DNA of 28,704 nucleotides from Russula earlei (taxonomy: Eukaryota; Basidiomycota; Agaricomycetes; Russulales; Russulaceae): NCBI GenBank assembly GCA_025769875.1, contig JAGFNK010000635.1:1-28704 (forward strand), read 5' to 3'. Below the pieces are notes generated by a model. The model was not told the origin of the DNA and did no database searches. It saw only the letters and a program-made list of their open reading frames with translations. This document shows, one piece after another, positions 1 to 10,098 of this stretch; position 1 is the stretch's first letter, and every line of letters starts with the position of its first letter. The position numbers and the translations under genes were made by a program.

Positions 1-2025
1 CAACAGTGAGTCTTGACATGCAGTATGTCGAATTCCAGCATGTCACAACATCACGTGGCATGAGGTGCGGCTTGAGTCCGAGCTCCTTGCAACACTTGCA
101 CCACTTTGGGAGAGTGATAGTTGTTGAGTGAATGATAGCAAATGACAGATGACGAAGCTATTGAATCAAGATCAGTGGTTACTCCGAGTCCCGGGGAACA
201 ACTAAGATAGTACATACCTTCGTCATGATTTGACGAACAGTAGCTGTAGTTTCCATGATCTCTTCCTTCTTCTCCTCGTCTAGGTTCTCAAGTTCATCAA
301 TACCATCATCATCATCATCCTCATCCAGTACATCTGATCTGTCTTCATCTTCGTCCTTGTCCTCATCCTCATCTTCGTCTTCATCCTCGTCTTCTTCATC
401 GAGTGCACCATCTTCACCAACGTCATCATTGTTATCGGATACGCCAGCTAATGCAGCGTTGAATGGGCTGAGGAGGGCTTTGGCCAAGAGATGCAGAGTG
501 TGATTGAAACAGTGGACGCAGTTTTGTCCATCAAAAGAGTTCTCCATCGTTGCGAGAGCTTTGGTCTGCATGTTGTTCACAGATCCATTGTCAGCGTTTA
601 TGGGCAGAATACGATCTTGGAGTCCAGATGTTTCGAGCATCTTCTGAAAGGCCTTTGCCAAAGCTGTACCCATATGAGCTTCTGGAACCTCAATGATATC
701 GAGTAAGAAAGCTAGCATGGCACCTTGATGCTCAAGGTGTACAGTCCAGGCAATGAACGTGCGGTGGTTGGTTGAAGTCCAACAATCGGTCGCGAAGTGA
801 ATGCGACCTGGGTGTTCTTGCAGTAGTTTGCTTATCCGTTCACGGCACTTGATGTATGTGGCCTTGACATCACGTCGAACTGTGTTTGGACATGGAACTT
901 TACGGTTGGGGTGCCTGGTCTTGAAAATATCGATGAGCTCGGGATCAGAGACAATTTGCAGAGGACAGTTGCATTCTGCCACCCATTTTGCAATGTGCGC
1001 GCTGTTCAACGTGTTTAGAATAGAGCATTTAGCTGATAATAAGTACTACTTACCGAAATTCTGTGTTCGTGTGTGCTCAATGCGAGTACGTGACAGGCCA
1101 CTGTCCATGGCAGGCAAATGCTGCAAATATGTTGCCAGTGCGGCCTTCACTAGCAGCCTCGTCCTTCATAGCTGCATTCACCCGCGTCCTCGCCAAAGCA
1201 TCGGATGGCATGGTGCTTGAGATTTGCAGTTGAAGATTTGTCACCCTTATCTTGATAGCACCGAATGCCTTTCGAGCCTGTCTTGCAATGTTTTGACAAA
1301 CAGGTGAAGAAGTGGGAGATGTGGTTTTTGTGAATTTGAATAGAGATGTCGGGCTTGAAAAATGTGTAGATGGGGGACCGCCATGACTTCTTTGCGTCTT
1401 CTAGTGTCCAGGTAAGCAAAAGAGGTAAAAAATGATAATGAAATGACATACGTAGGTCTTTTTCAAGCTCCTCATTATCTGATTCAATCTTGATAGCATC
1501 GCCAGTTGCGCCATTGCTGCTGATACTCATATGATCATCCATCGTCAGTGCTTGCTCCGCTTCTTGTTCGCTTTCAATGGGTGTGGAGGTGGCATTGGAT
1601 GCCACATGCTTTGCACGCTTGAGAGGCTGGGTGATTGCCTTTGAGCCATTTGCGATGCTACGTTTGACTCCATGCTGGAGTACCTTGGTGCTCAATGTGA
1701 CTGCGCTGGCAAAAGAAGAGGTCGACACTGAAGTTGGCCATGAAGAGCGCGATGACTTTGCTGAGGATTTTGACCCCAAATTGCGAGGCATGAGCAACAA
1801 GTGAGATGTTGAAGATGATTTGCTCACCTTTATATGATCCAGCCAGATCTCGATGAACCAGTCCTTCTGACCCATGTCATACGACTTTGCAAACATGGCA
1901 CTAAGTGCCATCTTCACGTAAAGGGAGGCGGCCGCTGAGTCCGACTCACGCTCACCAGTGTTCTCACAATTGTGATCAACAATCGCTTCTGTTTGGGCTG
2001 GTCCCGAGCCTGTGCAAGCTGTCAC
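1..2025 (-). pseudogene. hAT transposase (BED zinc finger, N-terminal catalytic part), broken
   Basis: This is the N-terminal half of a basidiomycete hAT transposase. I read four exons on the minus strand: 2025-1452, 1400-1054, 1001-218 and 157 to beyond the window. Introns have GTATGT or GTAAGT donors and AG acceptors. Exon 2 carries a BED-type finger (KSWRSPIYTFFKP, then paired Cys and a His/Cys pair ending KHHAIRCFGED-like). Exon 3 has the hAT signature ATDCWTSTNHRTF with the first catalytic Asp, then NADNGSVNNMQ and CVHCFNHTLHLLAKALL, then a long acidic run. Exon 4 has LMPRDVVTCWNSTYCM. Two lesions are visible: a +1 frameshift near 1190 just after the BED finger, and a TGA near 1080 in place of an expected CGA Arg. 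The C-terminal dimerisation domain is off the left edge. It is very probably inactive. Confidence 0.85.
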
Positions 2026-2084
2026 CCTGTGGCAGGAGACTCTTGAATAGTGCGTTCAATACCTGTAAACCTGGCCAATAAGGG

Positions 2085-2185
2085 TGCGGTGTTGCACGGG
2101 TGTGACAAATTTAAAACCGTACCCATACCCGTGCCTACCCATGACCAAATTGTCATGGTGTCACCCATACCTGAGTCACACCTTA
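2085..2185. repeat. hAT 5' terminal and subterminal repeats
   Basis: A stretch with repeated short motifs on both strands (GTACCCATACCCGTGCC, GGTGTCACCCATACC, GGTGTGAC) sits between the element end at 2185 and the transposase gene. hAT transposases usually bind such subterminal motifs. The matching 3' end is not in the window. Confidence 0.55.
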
Positions 2186-3094
2186 ATGGAGACTGATGCG
2201 AAGTCAGCGGCTGGCATGACTGAGGCTACTGTGGTGACGGACAAGGCAACAGACAAGACTGAGGGCGATGAGATGACTGAGGGCGTAGAAGCAGATGAGA
2301 TGAAGGCGGGGGTGGCAGACGAGGCTGCAAGGGCTGAAGTGGCAGGCAGCGCTAAAATGTTGGTGGGCGAGGTTGAGATGGTGGTTGTGCATGGAGCTGA
2401 GACAGTGGCCATAGCAGGCGACACTGAGGGTGTGGGAGCTGGTTGGGCAAAGATGGGGACAGTGGCGATAGGTGATGTCATGGCTGAGGCTACGGTGGTG
2501 GGGACAGACAAGGTGGCGATGATGGCGAATGCAGGTGATGCTGGGATGGCGAGGGCAGGTGGAGCCGAGGCGATGATGGCTGGCAAGTTGAGGATGGCGG
2601 TGGTGAATGAGGTGATGGGAATGGCGGACAAGGTGGGAACCGCAGGGACGATGGGCAAGGCAGGCGAGGTGGAGGTGATGGTGCACGATGTATGGATGGA
2701 GGCTGGAGTGGGCATGGGCACAGGGTATGTGTAGTCATCTTTGTCTTTGTCTGCAGAGCAGAGTTGATGTTCCCACTGAATGTCACAGGGACGCTGAGAG
2801 AATATCTTGACTAGTGTGTCAAATACTTCTCAGAAATCAACAAAGTGCCTCTGCTGTTTGTTCGGGCGCCAGGGGCTGAGACATTGGGAGACCATCCAGC
2901 AGTTGTCCAGGTGGAGTCCGAGCCAGAATGACTCGTCGCAATCTTCATAGCACAGGTGGCATGCATGGACGAGGGGGACCGCAGATTGCCCTGAAACTCC
3001 GGTAGTATTTGTCTACGTCTTCCTGGTCACACATGCGGAGTCTTGACAAGGAGGCGATAAGGTCCTCCAGATCCCACTTGAGCTTGAGGTATTC
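2186..3094 (-). pseudogene. gag-type LTR retroelement fragment (copy W)
   Basis: A minus-strand piece of the same gag gene found intact-length in element Y. Positions 2945-3139 give a peptide containing LEDLIASLSRLRM and YYRSFRAIC, matching LDDLITSSSRLRM and YYRNFRAIC of Y. Positions about 2190-2735 match the Ala/Ser/Pro/Val/Thr-rich tail of Y (about 8660-9110). Relative to Y, the part corresponding to about 9110-9390 is largely missing. The copy carries frameshifts and stops. On the left it is cut by the hAT element (2185), on the right by the TIR of unit Z (TA at 3095-3096). Compared with Y, many CpG sites read TpG or CpA, so this is an older copy. Confidence 0.75.
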
Positions 3095-3096
3095 TA

Positions 3097-3504
3097 TTGC
3101 TGTTTTCAGCACACTTGGCAGAGCTTGAATTCCACCCAAATCGGCGCAGAAACCCCCTCAAACATGCGGGATGAATATCTCCCTCAAAACAGCTTCAATT
3201 CATATAAAACTCATTGTCCCTGAATTGCCTGAATGAGGGCTAGGCAGCCCCATTGTTTTCATAAGATTTGAGTGAGAATTGGTGGAGCTGGACTCAAGCC
3301 ACCTCCACATGTGTATTAGATGAATTACAACTCAAAATCATGGTCTATATCTATTATTTTTCCCTCATGTTGTACCCATGGGCTGTCTTGAGGCAGCCCC
3401 ATAGTGTTTTTGACTCAAGTGTTGTGGTGTGCAACGTTGTTTCCAGTGCAATTGGAGTTGCGGCCAGCCACTCATCACCCCTCTTGCCTCTCGTTTCTGA
3501 CCAT
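3097..3504 (+). repeat. 408-bp TIR, left end of Z
   Basis: One of four copies of the same 408-bp repeat, beginning TTGCTGTTTTCAGC and ending at CTGACCAT. By eye it is highly similar to the other copies. Open frames in it (about 97 aa from 3268) recur in all copies because the repeat recurs, and I do not regard them as genes. Confidence 0.85.
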
Positions 3505-3554
3505 CCTTCTTGTTTTTCACAGACAGAGAGGAGTGGGTTGCAAAGAGGGGTCCT

Positions 3555-3925
3555 ATTCTGAACTCTTTCTACTACAGAGTAGCTAGGGTGTTTTTATATA
3601 CAGGAGAGAGGTACTAGAGATGAATGGCATGAAAGTGAATCAAGACTGGTTGAGACGGTTGAGGCGGTTGTGAAAGGCTTGAGACCCGAACACGTCTAGT
3701 GTGCCGAGGCGTGCATGGGCACGTGATCGGTGGCGAGGGCTGGGCAATGTGATCGAGGTCTTGATGTCGCATGCAAGATGGCTTGTGGTGTGCGGTCAGT
3801 GGACTGCCTGGAATGAGAGGGAGGTGGCAAGGGATGAAAGGGAGCTGAGGTGTCAGTCTCATGTCGTGTCGTGTCGCATTTTCACATGTGATTTTGAGGC
3901 CAGCCATAATCTTCCTTACACCTCC
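3555..3925 (-). repeat. Partial, diverged LTR captured inside Z
   Basis: This matches the LTRs of element Y from their TATA box inward. It contains CTGTATATAAAAAC on the minus strand (about 3590-3603) and the shared block ending CCATAATCTTCCTTACA, followed by the polypurine-like CCTCCTGGGGGCTTGAAA. The LTR's outer (TGTAGCG) end is absent, replaced by sequence leading into the TIR. It is clearly more diverged than the two LTRs of Y are from each other. Confidence 0.7.
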
Positions 3926-5253
3926 TGGGGGCTTGAAACTTTGACCGTCCTCAGTCAAGCATCTGAATGCGAGTGTTTTGAGCCTTTCACGTCTGAATTG
4001 AGGTGGCGGGTCGCAGCTGCTTGTGCTGCGGAAGACACAAAGGCAGTGATCGGCGATGGCGATGATGGAAGAGGCGAGGGCGATGGGAAACGGAGGCGAT
4101 GGAGACGAGGGTGGTGGTGACAAGATGGTGGCTGCGTGGTGGTGGTGTTGTCTTGTGGCAGTGGCAGTGTGGTCGTCTCCATTGCAGGTGGTGGCAGCAG
4201 GCATGGACGAGGAGCGAAGGGGTAGGCGGTGAGCATGAGTTCGTAGATAGAGACATAGGTGGCGAGGACTCGAGAAAGAGGATGCGTGGGGCGGCTTGCG
4301 TGGGGGTGGGATCTGTTGTCTTGCAGCAGCGGTGGCAGGGTCATCTCCACTGCAGGTGTCAGCAGCAGATGTGGGCGAGAGCGCACGAACGGATGGGGAG
4401 GCAATGTGGGAGGCGGCGTGCGGTGTGCTGTTGGTGTTGGCGACTGCTTCTCCTGCGGTGGCGGCTTCTGCTCCTGTTGTGGCGTGTCATGGCTAAGTTT
4501 GTGGCTGAGGCCTTCTTGGTCTTCTGGGGTGGTGCTGGTGGCGAGGGGTTGCAATGGTGTGGCAGTGCTGGTGTCGCGCGAAACTACTAAAGCGGCGGCT
4601 GAGACTGAGAAGGCTGAGGCTGAGGGCAGGGTGGAGACGGCAGCGGCTGGCGATGCTGGTGCTATGACGGACTGGGCTGAACTGACGAGTACGGGCAAGG
4701 CTAAGATGGAGACTGATGCGAAGTCGGTGGCTGGCACGGCTGAGGCTACTGTGGCAACGGACGAGGCGACGGACAAGACTGAGGGCGATGAGACGACTGA
4801 GGGCGTGGGAGTGGATGAGACGAAGGCGGGGGGTGGCAGACGAGGCTGCGAGGGCTGAAGTGGCGGGCGGCACTAAAGCGTTGGTGGGCGAGGTTGAGAT
4901 GGTGGTTGTGCATGGAGCTGAGACAGTGGCCATAGCAGGCGACACTGAGGGCACAGGAGCTGGTTGGGCTAAGATGGGGACAGTGGCGATAGGCGATGTC
5001 ACAGCTGAGGCTACGGCAGCGGGGACAGATGAGGTGGCGATGATGGCGAATGCGGGCGATGCTGGGATGGCGAGGGCAGGTGGAGCTAAGGCAATGATGG
5101 CTGGCGAGTCGAGGATGGTGGCAGTGAACGAGGTGACAGGAACGGCGGATGAGGTGGGAACCACAGGGACGATGGGCAAGGCAGGCAAGGCAGAGGCAAT
5201 GGTGCATGATGTAGGGACGGAGGCTGGAGCGGGCATGGGTGCAGGGTATGTGT
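3926..5253 (-). pseudogene. Captured retroelement internal region in Z
   Basis: Minus-strand sequence homologous to Y from 7704 to about 9100: spacer next to the 3' LTR, then the Ala/Ser/Pro/Val/Thr-rich gag tail. Open frames here (for example 3955-4776 and 4493-5236 on the minus strand) are long because the sequence is GC-rich and stop-poor. They are frame-shifted relative to one another and none contains the CCHC knuckle. The stretch 4386-4390 (AACGG on plus) is the intact counterpart of the site where Y inserted in the other arm. Confidence 0.7.
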
Positions 5254-5661
5254 ATGGTCAGAATGGAGAGGTAAGAGGGGCAATGAGTGGCTGGCCATCA
5301 CTCCAATCACACTAAAAACAATGTTGCACACCACAACACTTGAGTCAAAAACACTATGGGGCTGCCTCAAGACAGCCCATGGGTACAACATGAGGGAAAA
5401 ATAATAGATATAGACCATGATTTTGAGTTGTAATTCATCTAATACACATGTGGAGGTGGCTTGAGTCCAGCTCCACCAATTCTCACTCAAAGCTCATGAA
5501 CACAATGGGGCTGCCTAGCCCTCATTCAGGCGATTCAGGGACAATAATTTTCATATGAATTGAAGCTGTTTTGAGGGAGATATTCATCCCGCATGTTTGA
5601 GGGGGTTTCTGTGCCAATTTGGGTGGAATTCAAGCTCCACCAAGTGCGCTGAAAACGGCAA
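5254..5661 (-). repeat. 408-bp TIR, right end of Z
   Basis: Inverse of 3097-3504. It ends GCTGAAAACGGCAA and is followed by TA. Confidence 0.85.
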
Positions 5662-5678
5662 TAATTATAATTTCTTTA
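5662..5678. other. AT-rich centre of the giant palindrome
   Basis: The 17 bases TAATTATAATTTCTTTA separate the facing ends of Z and Z'. They include the TA dinucleotides flanking both units. The reverse complement of these 17 bases occurs again at 16784-16800, just right of the Harbinger element. Confidence 0.8.
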
Positions 5679-6086
5679 TTGCCATTTTCAGCGCACTTGG
5701 TGGAGCTTGAATTCCACCCAAATTGGCACAGAAACCCCCTCAAACATGCAGGATGAATATCTCCCTCAAAACAGCTTCAATTCATATGAAAAGTATTGTC
5801 CCTGAATCGCCTGAATGAGGGCTAGGCAGCCCCATTGTTTTCATGAGCTTTGAGTGAGAATTGGTGGAGCTGGACTCAAGCCACCTCCACATGTGTATTA
5901 GATGAATTACAACTCAAAATCATGGTCTATATCTATTATTTTTCCCTCATGTTGTACCCATGGGCTGTCTTGAGGCAGCCCCATTGTGTTTTTGACTCAA
6001 GTGTTGTGGTGTGCAACATTGTTTTCAGTGTGATTGGAGTGATGGCCAGCCACTCATTGCCCCTCTTACCTCTCCATTCTGACCAT
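5679..6086 (+). repeat. 408-bp TIR, left end of Z'
   Basis: Begins TTGCCATTTTCAGC and ends CTGACCAT. It is nearly a perfect inverse of 5254-5661 across the 17-bp centre. Confidence 0.85.
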
Positions 6087-6996
6087 ACACATACCCTGCG
6101 CCCATGCCCACTCCAGCCTCCATCCCTACATCGTGCACCATTGCCTCCACCTCGCCTGCCTTGCCCATCGTCCCTGCAGTTCCCACCTCGTCCGCCATTC
6201 CTGTCACCTCGTTCACCGCCGCCATCCTAGACTCACCAACCATCATCGCCTTGGCTCCACCTGCCCTCGCCATCCCAGCATCGCCTGCATTCGCCATCGT
6301 CACCACCTGCCCTCACCATCCCAGCATTGCCCGCATTCACCATCGTCACCACCTCGTCTGTCCCCACCACCGTAGCCTCAGCTGTGACATTGCCTATCGC
6401 CACTGTCCCCGTCTTAGCCCAACCAGCTCCCGCGCCCTCAGTGTCGCCTGCTATGGCCACTGTCTCAGCTCCATGCACAACCACCATCTCAACCTCGCCC
6501 ACCAACATTTTAGCGCCGCCCGCCACTTCAGCCCTCGCAGCCTCATCTGCCACCCCCACCTTCGTCTCATCCACTCCCACGCCCTCAGTTGTCTCATTGC
6601 CCTCAGTCTCGTCCGTCGCCTCGTCTGTTGCCACAGTAGCCTCAGTCGTGCCAGCTGCCGACTTCGCATCAGTCTCCATCTTAGCCTTGCCCGTACTTGT
6701 CAGTTCAGCCCAGTCTGTCATAGCACCAGCATCGCCAGCCACCGCCATCTCCACCCTGCCCTCAGCCTCAGCCTTCTCAGTCTTAGCCGCCGCTTTATTA
6801 GTTTCGTGCGACACCAGCACTGCCGCACCATTGCAACCCCTCGCCACCAGCACCACCCCAGAAGACCAAGAAGGCCTCGGCCACAAACTTAGCCATGACA
6901 CGCCACAACAGGAGCAGAAGCCGCCACTGCAGGAGAAGCAGTCGCCAACACCAACAGCACACCGCACGCCGCCTCCCACATTGCCTCCCCATCCAT
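6087..6996 (+). pseudogene. Captured retroelement internal region in Z', part 1
   Basis: Inverse copy of about 4387-5253, so the retroelement sense runs on the plus strand here. Open frames such as 6104-6892 and 6327-7001 give Ala/Ser/Pro/Thr-rich peptides like the Y gag tail, but with no recognisable domain. Around 6301-6350 a segment (CACCTGCCCTCACCATCCC-like) is repeated in tandem, a difference from the other arm. Confidence 0.6.
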
Positions 6997-7703
6997 TGTA
7001 GCGCGTCCGGTGACGTGCGAGTGAGATCGTAAGGCTGACCGGTCCAAGCAGAAAGAGTAGAGGAGGGGGGGAGAGGAGGAACAAGTGGTCGCGCGCAGTC
7101 GTTCTGGTTCAGGCAGAGGTGGACAGATGAGGGGGAAAAGATTCTGATTCCACTGGACTTCTTCTTTTTTACTACAAGGTAGCTAGGTGTTTTATATACA
7201 AGAAGGGGAGTAGTAAGAGGGGGCATGTAATGAAAGGAAATGAGATGATGAAAGGAAGTAGAGTCTTGAAAGGCAATCGAGACCGGGTGAGGCGGTCTAG
7301 GCGATCGTGAAAGGCTCGACGCGGAAACGTGTTGCGTGTGCCGGAGCGTGGGGTGCGTGCGCATATGGCGATGGGTGGGCGATGCGGTCGTCCGGGTCTT
7401 GACGTCGGGTGTGAGGTGGTAGGCGTGCTCGTGAGGTCGGTGCGTGGTCGGTGGCAAGGGCTGCAATACAGTCGGTGGTGGACAGCCTGGCACGCAATCA
7501 TGTCTTGTGAGCGTTTGGCATACGCGTGGTTGGTAGAAAGGGCTTGAAGTTGGGCACAAGAGAGGTCGCGGGTGCGTGCGTGTGTGTGTGCAGCTGTTGG
7601 CAAGGGATGAAAGCGAGCTGAGGCAAGGGAGAGGATAGGCATCACGTCGTGTCGCGTCGCGTTTCCACACGTGATTTCGTGGCCAGCCATAATCCTCCTT
7701 ACA
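6997..7703 (-). repeat. Y 3' LTR
   Basis: Reads TGTAGCGCGTCCGG... to ...CCTCCTTACA on plus. A TATA box on the minus strand (TGTATATAAAACACC, about 7188-7202) lies in mid-repeat, as expected for a U3 promoter. Confidence 0.88.
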
Positions 7704-7725
7704 CCTCCCGGGGGCTTGAAATTTT
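7704..7725 (-). promoter_or_regulatory. Polypurine tract candidate next to the Y 3' LTR
   Basis: On the minus strand the bases entering the 3' LTR are CAAGCCCCCGGGAGG. The GGGAGG directly abutting TGTAAGG is the likely plus-strand priming tract, although it is short. The same block borders the captured LTR in Z. Confidence 0.4.
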
Positions 7726-8560
7726 GACTGTCCCCAGTCAAACCTTCTTGAGTGAGTCTTCGACCTTGAACACGCGTGGTTTCGTCGTTGCAAAGGGGGT
7801 GGGCGTCGCAGCAAGACAAGATGGGGCGGGGCGTGCTCGAGAAGCGGAGGCATCGGCGGCGAGCGTGAGTTCGTAGACAGAGACGTGGGTGGCGAGGACT
7901 GGGGAAGGAGGATGCATGTGGCGGCTTGCGCGGTGGTAGCATTTGTCGTCTTACGACGGTGGTGGCGGGGTCGTCTCCAGTGCAGGTGGCGGCAGCAGAC
8001 GTGAGTGAGAGCGCGCGAACGGACGGGGAGGCGACGTGGGAGGCGGCGTGCAGTGTGTTGTTGACGTCGGCGGCGGCTTCTCCTACGGCGGCGGCATGGC
8101 GGTGGCTGCTGCTCCTTCTGCGGTGGTGCGTGGTGGTTAAGTTCAAGTTCAGGGCCTTCTTCGTCTTTTGAGGTGATGCTGGGTGCAGTTGCAGTTGCTG
8201 CTGCTGCTGCTGAGGCGTCGACTGGGATGTGTCGGCAAACGGCTCGTGATGGCGGTGGCTTCTGCTTCTCCGAGGCGGCGGCGCGTTCTTCGTTATCCGA
8301 TTCTTCGTGGCATTCTTCTATTTGTTCCTTGTTAACATCTTTTACGAGGCGTGGCGGCGAGACGGCGGTTAGTGGATACGAGATGGTGGCGTGGTCGGGA
8401 AGCAGGAGCGTAGGCAGCAAGCGCGAGACGGGAGCGGTAGGGGCGACGGCTAGCAAGACTGGGAGCGCGGCGGCGGCGGCTGACTGAGCAAGGATTGAGG
8501 CGGCGGGTGAGACTGACGAAACTGAGGCGGCGGCTGAGACTGAGACGGCTGGGGCTGAAG
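7726..8560 (-). other. Y 3' internal region, no recognised domain
   Basis: GC-rich, stop-poor sequence downstream of gag. The gag frame stays open through it and even through the 3' LTR to 6798, giving Pro/Arg/His-rich low-complexity peptide with a short acidic stretch (EESDNEERAA). I see no polymerase motif. Confidence 0.5.
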
Positions 8561-10064
8561 GCATGGCAGAGACTAGGGGCGCGGTGGCGGCGGCTGATGA
8601 TGCTGGCGATACGGCGGACTGGGCTGAACTGACGAGTGCGGGCGAGGCTAAGACGGACGCGAAGTCGGCGGCTGGCATGACTGAGGCTACTGTGGCGGCG
8701 GACGAGGCGACAGACGAGACTGAAGGCGCGGGAGCGGATGAGACGAAGGCGGGGGTGGCAGATGAGGCTGCGAGGGCTGAAGTGGCTGGTGGCGCTAAAA
8801 CGTCGGTGGGCGAGGCTGAGATGGTGGTTGTAAATGGAGCTGAGACTGTGGCCACAGCAGGCGACACTGAGGGCGCGGGAGCTGGCTGGGCAGAGACGGG
8901 GAAGGTGGCGATAGGCGATGTCGCGGCTGAGGCTACGGCGGCGGGGGCAGATGAGGTGGCGACGATGGCGAATGCGGGCGATGCTGGGACGGCGGAGGCA
9001 GGTGGGGCCAAAGCGATGACAGTTGGCGAGTCGAAGATGGCGGTGGTGAACGAAGTGACGGGAACGGCGGACGAGGTGGAAACCGCAGGGACGATGGGAG
9101 CGGGCGAGAGGAAGGCGATGATGGGCGACACAGGGACGGAGACGGGAGACGTAGAGGCGGCGGCTGGCAATGCTGGTGATACGACGGTGGGCGAGACTGA
9201 GGTGGAGTCGATGACGACTGCGGGCAACGGAGAGATGGCGGTGGAAGCTGGTGACGTGGGGACAGTGGTTGCGGCAGAGGACGAAGCTGGGGCGATGGCG
9301 GTGGTGGGCGTGAAGGCGACGGGCTGGCGGCTCTCCTGTTCCAGGGTTTCGGATACGAAGTCGCGTCGGGGGTCTCGCCTGGGAAACCCGAAATCACGCT
9401 CCCATTGTATGTCTCGAGGATGTTGAGAGAATATGTCGACCAGTGTATTGAATACCTTTCGGAACTCGACAAAGTCTCTTAGATGTTTGTCCACGCTCCA
9501 GGGACCGAGGCGTCAGGAGACCACCCAGCGGTCATCCGGGTGGAGTCCGAACCAGAACGACTCGTCACAGTCTTCGTAGGATAGGTGGCGCGCGTGGATG
9601 AGGGGCTCGCATATTGCCCTGAAGTTTCGGTAGTACTCGGATACATCCTCTTGGTTGCGCATGCGTAGTCTAGATGAGGAGGTGATGAGGTCGTCCAGTT
9701 CCCGTTGGAGGAACCGGAGCTGGGTCGGCGTGCTGACGGATGCGTTGCGCGACGAAAGCGGATGGTGGGATGAGGGGAGTGCGACTGGTGTGGGCGCTGT
9801 GAGTGTGGCTGGGTAGCTGAAGACTTGGGCACTGTTGGCAGCGAGCCAGGCGTCGACGGCGTCCTTCAGTCCACGTCCGTTGCTGCTGATGGGGATGGGT
9901 TGCCTGTTTGGAAGGTGGAGGCGACTGTTGATGATAACAATGCGGCCGGTGTAGCAGTACTCCTCGGCAATCGTGCACCATCGCACTCCATGGCCAGGTT
10001 GGGCACAGAAGGGGCAGCCGTTGGGCCTCGACGCTTGGCGGAAATAGGTGGAGACGTCGGACAT
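8561..10064 (-). pseudogene. Gag-like protein of Y (CCHC knuckle), one in-frame stop
   Basis: The retroelement structural protein starts at ATG 10064. Residues 17-30 are CPFCAQPGHGVRWC, a CX2CX4HX4C zinc knuckle for nucleic-acid binding. It is followed by EYCYTGR and SRLHLPNRQPIP, a block seen in basidiomycete retroelement gag-like proteins. Next comes a capsid-like helical part (FLQRELDDLITSSSRLRM, YYRNFRAICEPL, SFWFGLHPDDRW). After 183 codons there is a TGA (9513-9515). The same frame then continues 18 codons on at Met 9494 (DKHLRDFVEFRKVFN) and runs into a long Ala/Ser/Pro/Val/Thr-rich tail. The CCHC knuckle at the N-terminus, rather than the C-terminus, is unusual for gag. The true C-terminus is unclear because the frame does not close within the element; the start of the Pro/Arg-rich region was used as the end. 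Confidence 0.7.
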
Positions 10065-10098
10065 GGTGTGTTGGTGCTGCGGCGGGCAGTACTAGCTA

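Larger units (their letters stand above)
1..2185 (-). mobile_element. hAT DNA transposon, 5' half, cut by the window edge
   Basis: A class II element of the hAT superfamily lies on the minus strand with its 5' terminus at 2185. The terminus reads inward on the minus strand as TAAGGTGTGACTCAGG, a typical hAT-like start. It is followed by a subterminal zone of repeated ACCCATACC/ACCCGTGCC-type motifs (about 2085-2185). Directly outside, at 2186, the sequence switches to gag-retroelement sequence (ATGGAGACTGATGCG, the same as at 4705-4719 in unit Z), so the element inserted into a retroelement copy. The outer 8 bases ATGGAGAC would be the target duplication; the partner copy is beyond position 1 and cannot be checked. 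The transposase gene inside is decayed. Confidence 0.8.
3097..5661. mobile_element. Unit Z: composite TIR element with captured retroelement sequence
   Basis: A 2.565-kb unit bounded by 408-bp inverted repeats (3097-3504 and 5254-5661). The ends read TTGCYRTTTTCAGC... and ...GCTGAAAACGGCAA, with TA on the outside at both ends (3095-3096 and 5662-5663), as for TA-targeting transposons such as Tc1/mariner and their MITEs. Between the TIRs there is no transposase. The interior is a minus-strand piece of an LTR retroelement: partial LTR (about 3555-3925), then its neighbouring internal region to 5253. The simplest reading is a non-autonomous TIR element that carries retroelement DNA, mobilised in trans if at all. 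The superfamily is uncertain. Confidence 0.7.

Noticed and set aside
255..503. Poly-Ser frame on the plus strand
   Set aside because: It is the antisense of the acidic run in the hAT transposase exon (1001-218).
2084..2734. Long Ala/Met/Val-rich plus-strand frames here and at 4716-5315 and 8563-9426
   Set aside because: They are antisense to the gag tail; the minus frame is the one continuous with the CCHC and capsid-like parts.
3268..3561. A conserved small protein starting MSENWWSWTQATS, seen four times
   Set aside because: It lies inside the 408-bp TIR. Its recurrence follows from repetition of the DNA, and there is no sign of protein-level constraint.
5200..6150. Palindrome centre as an assembly artefact
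   Set aside because: Not fully excluded, but the arms differ at scattered positions, one arm has a ~50-bp duplication near 6301-6350, and Y sits in only one arm. A mirrored read would give identical arms.
6798..9494. An 898-codon minus-strand frame as a complete protein
   Set aside because: It runs through the 3' LTR of Y and out into Z', so its C-terminal third is not a natural protein. Only the part inside the element is annotated.
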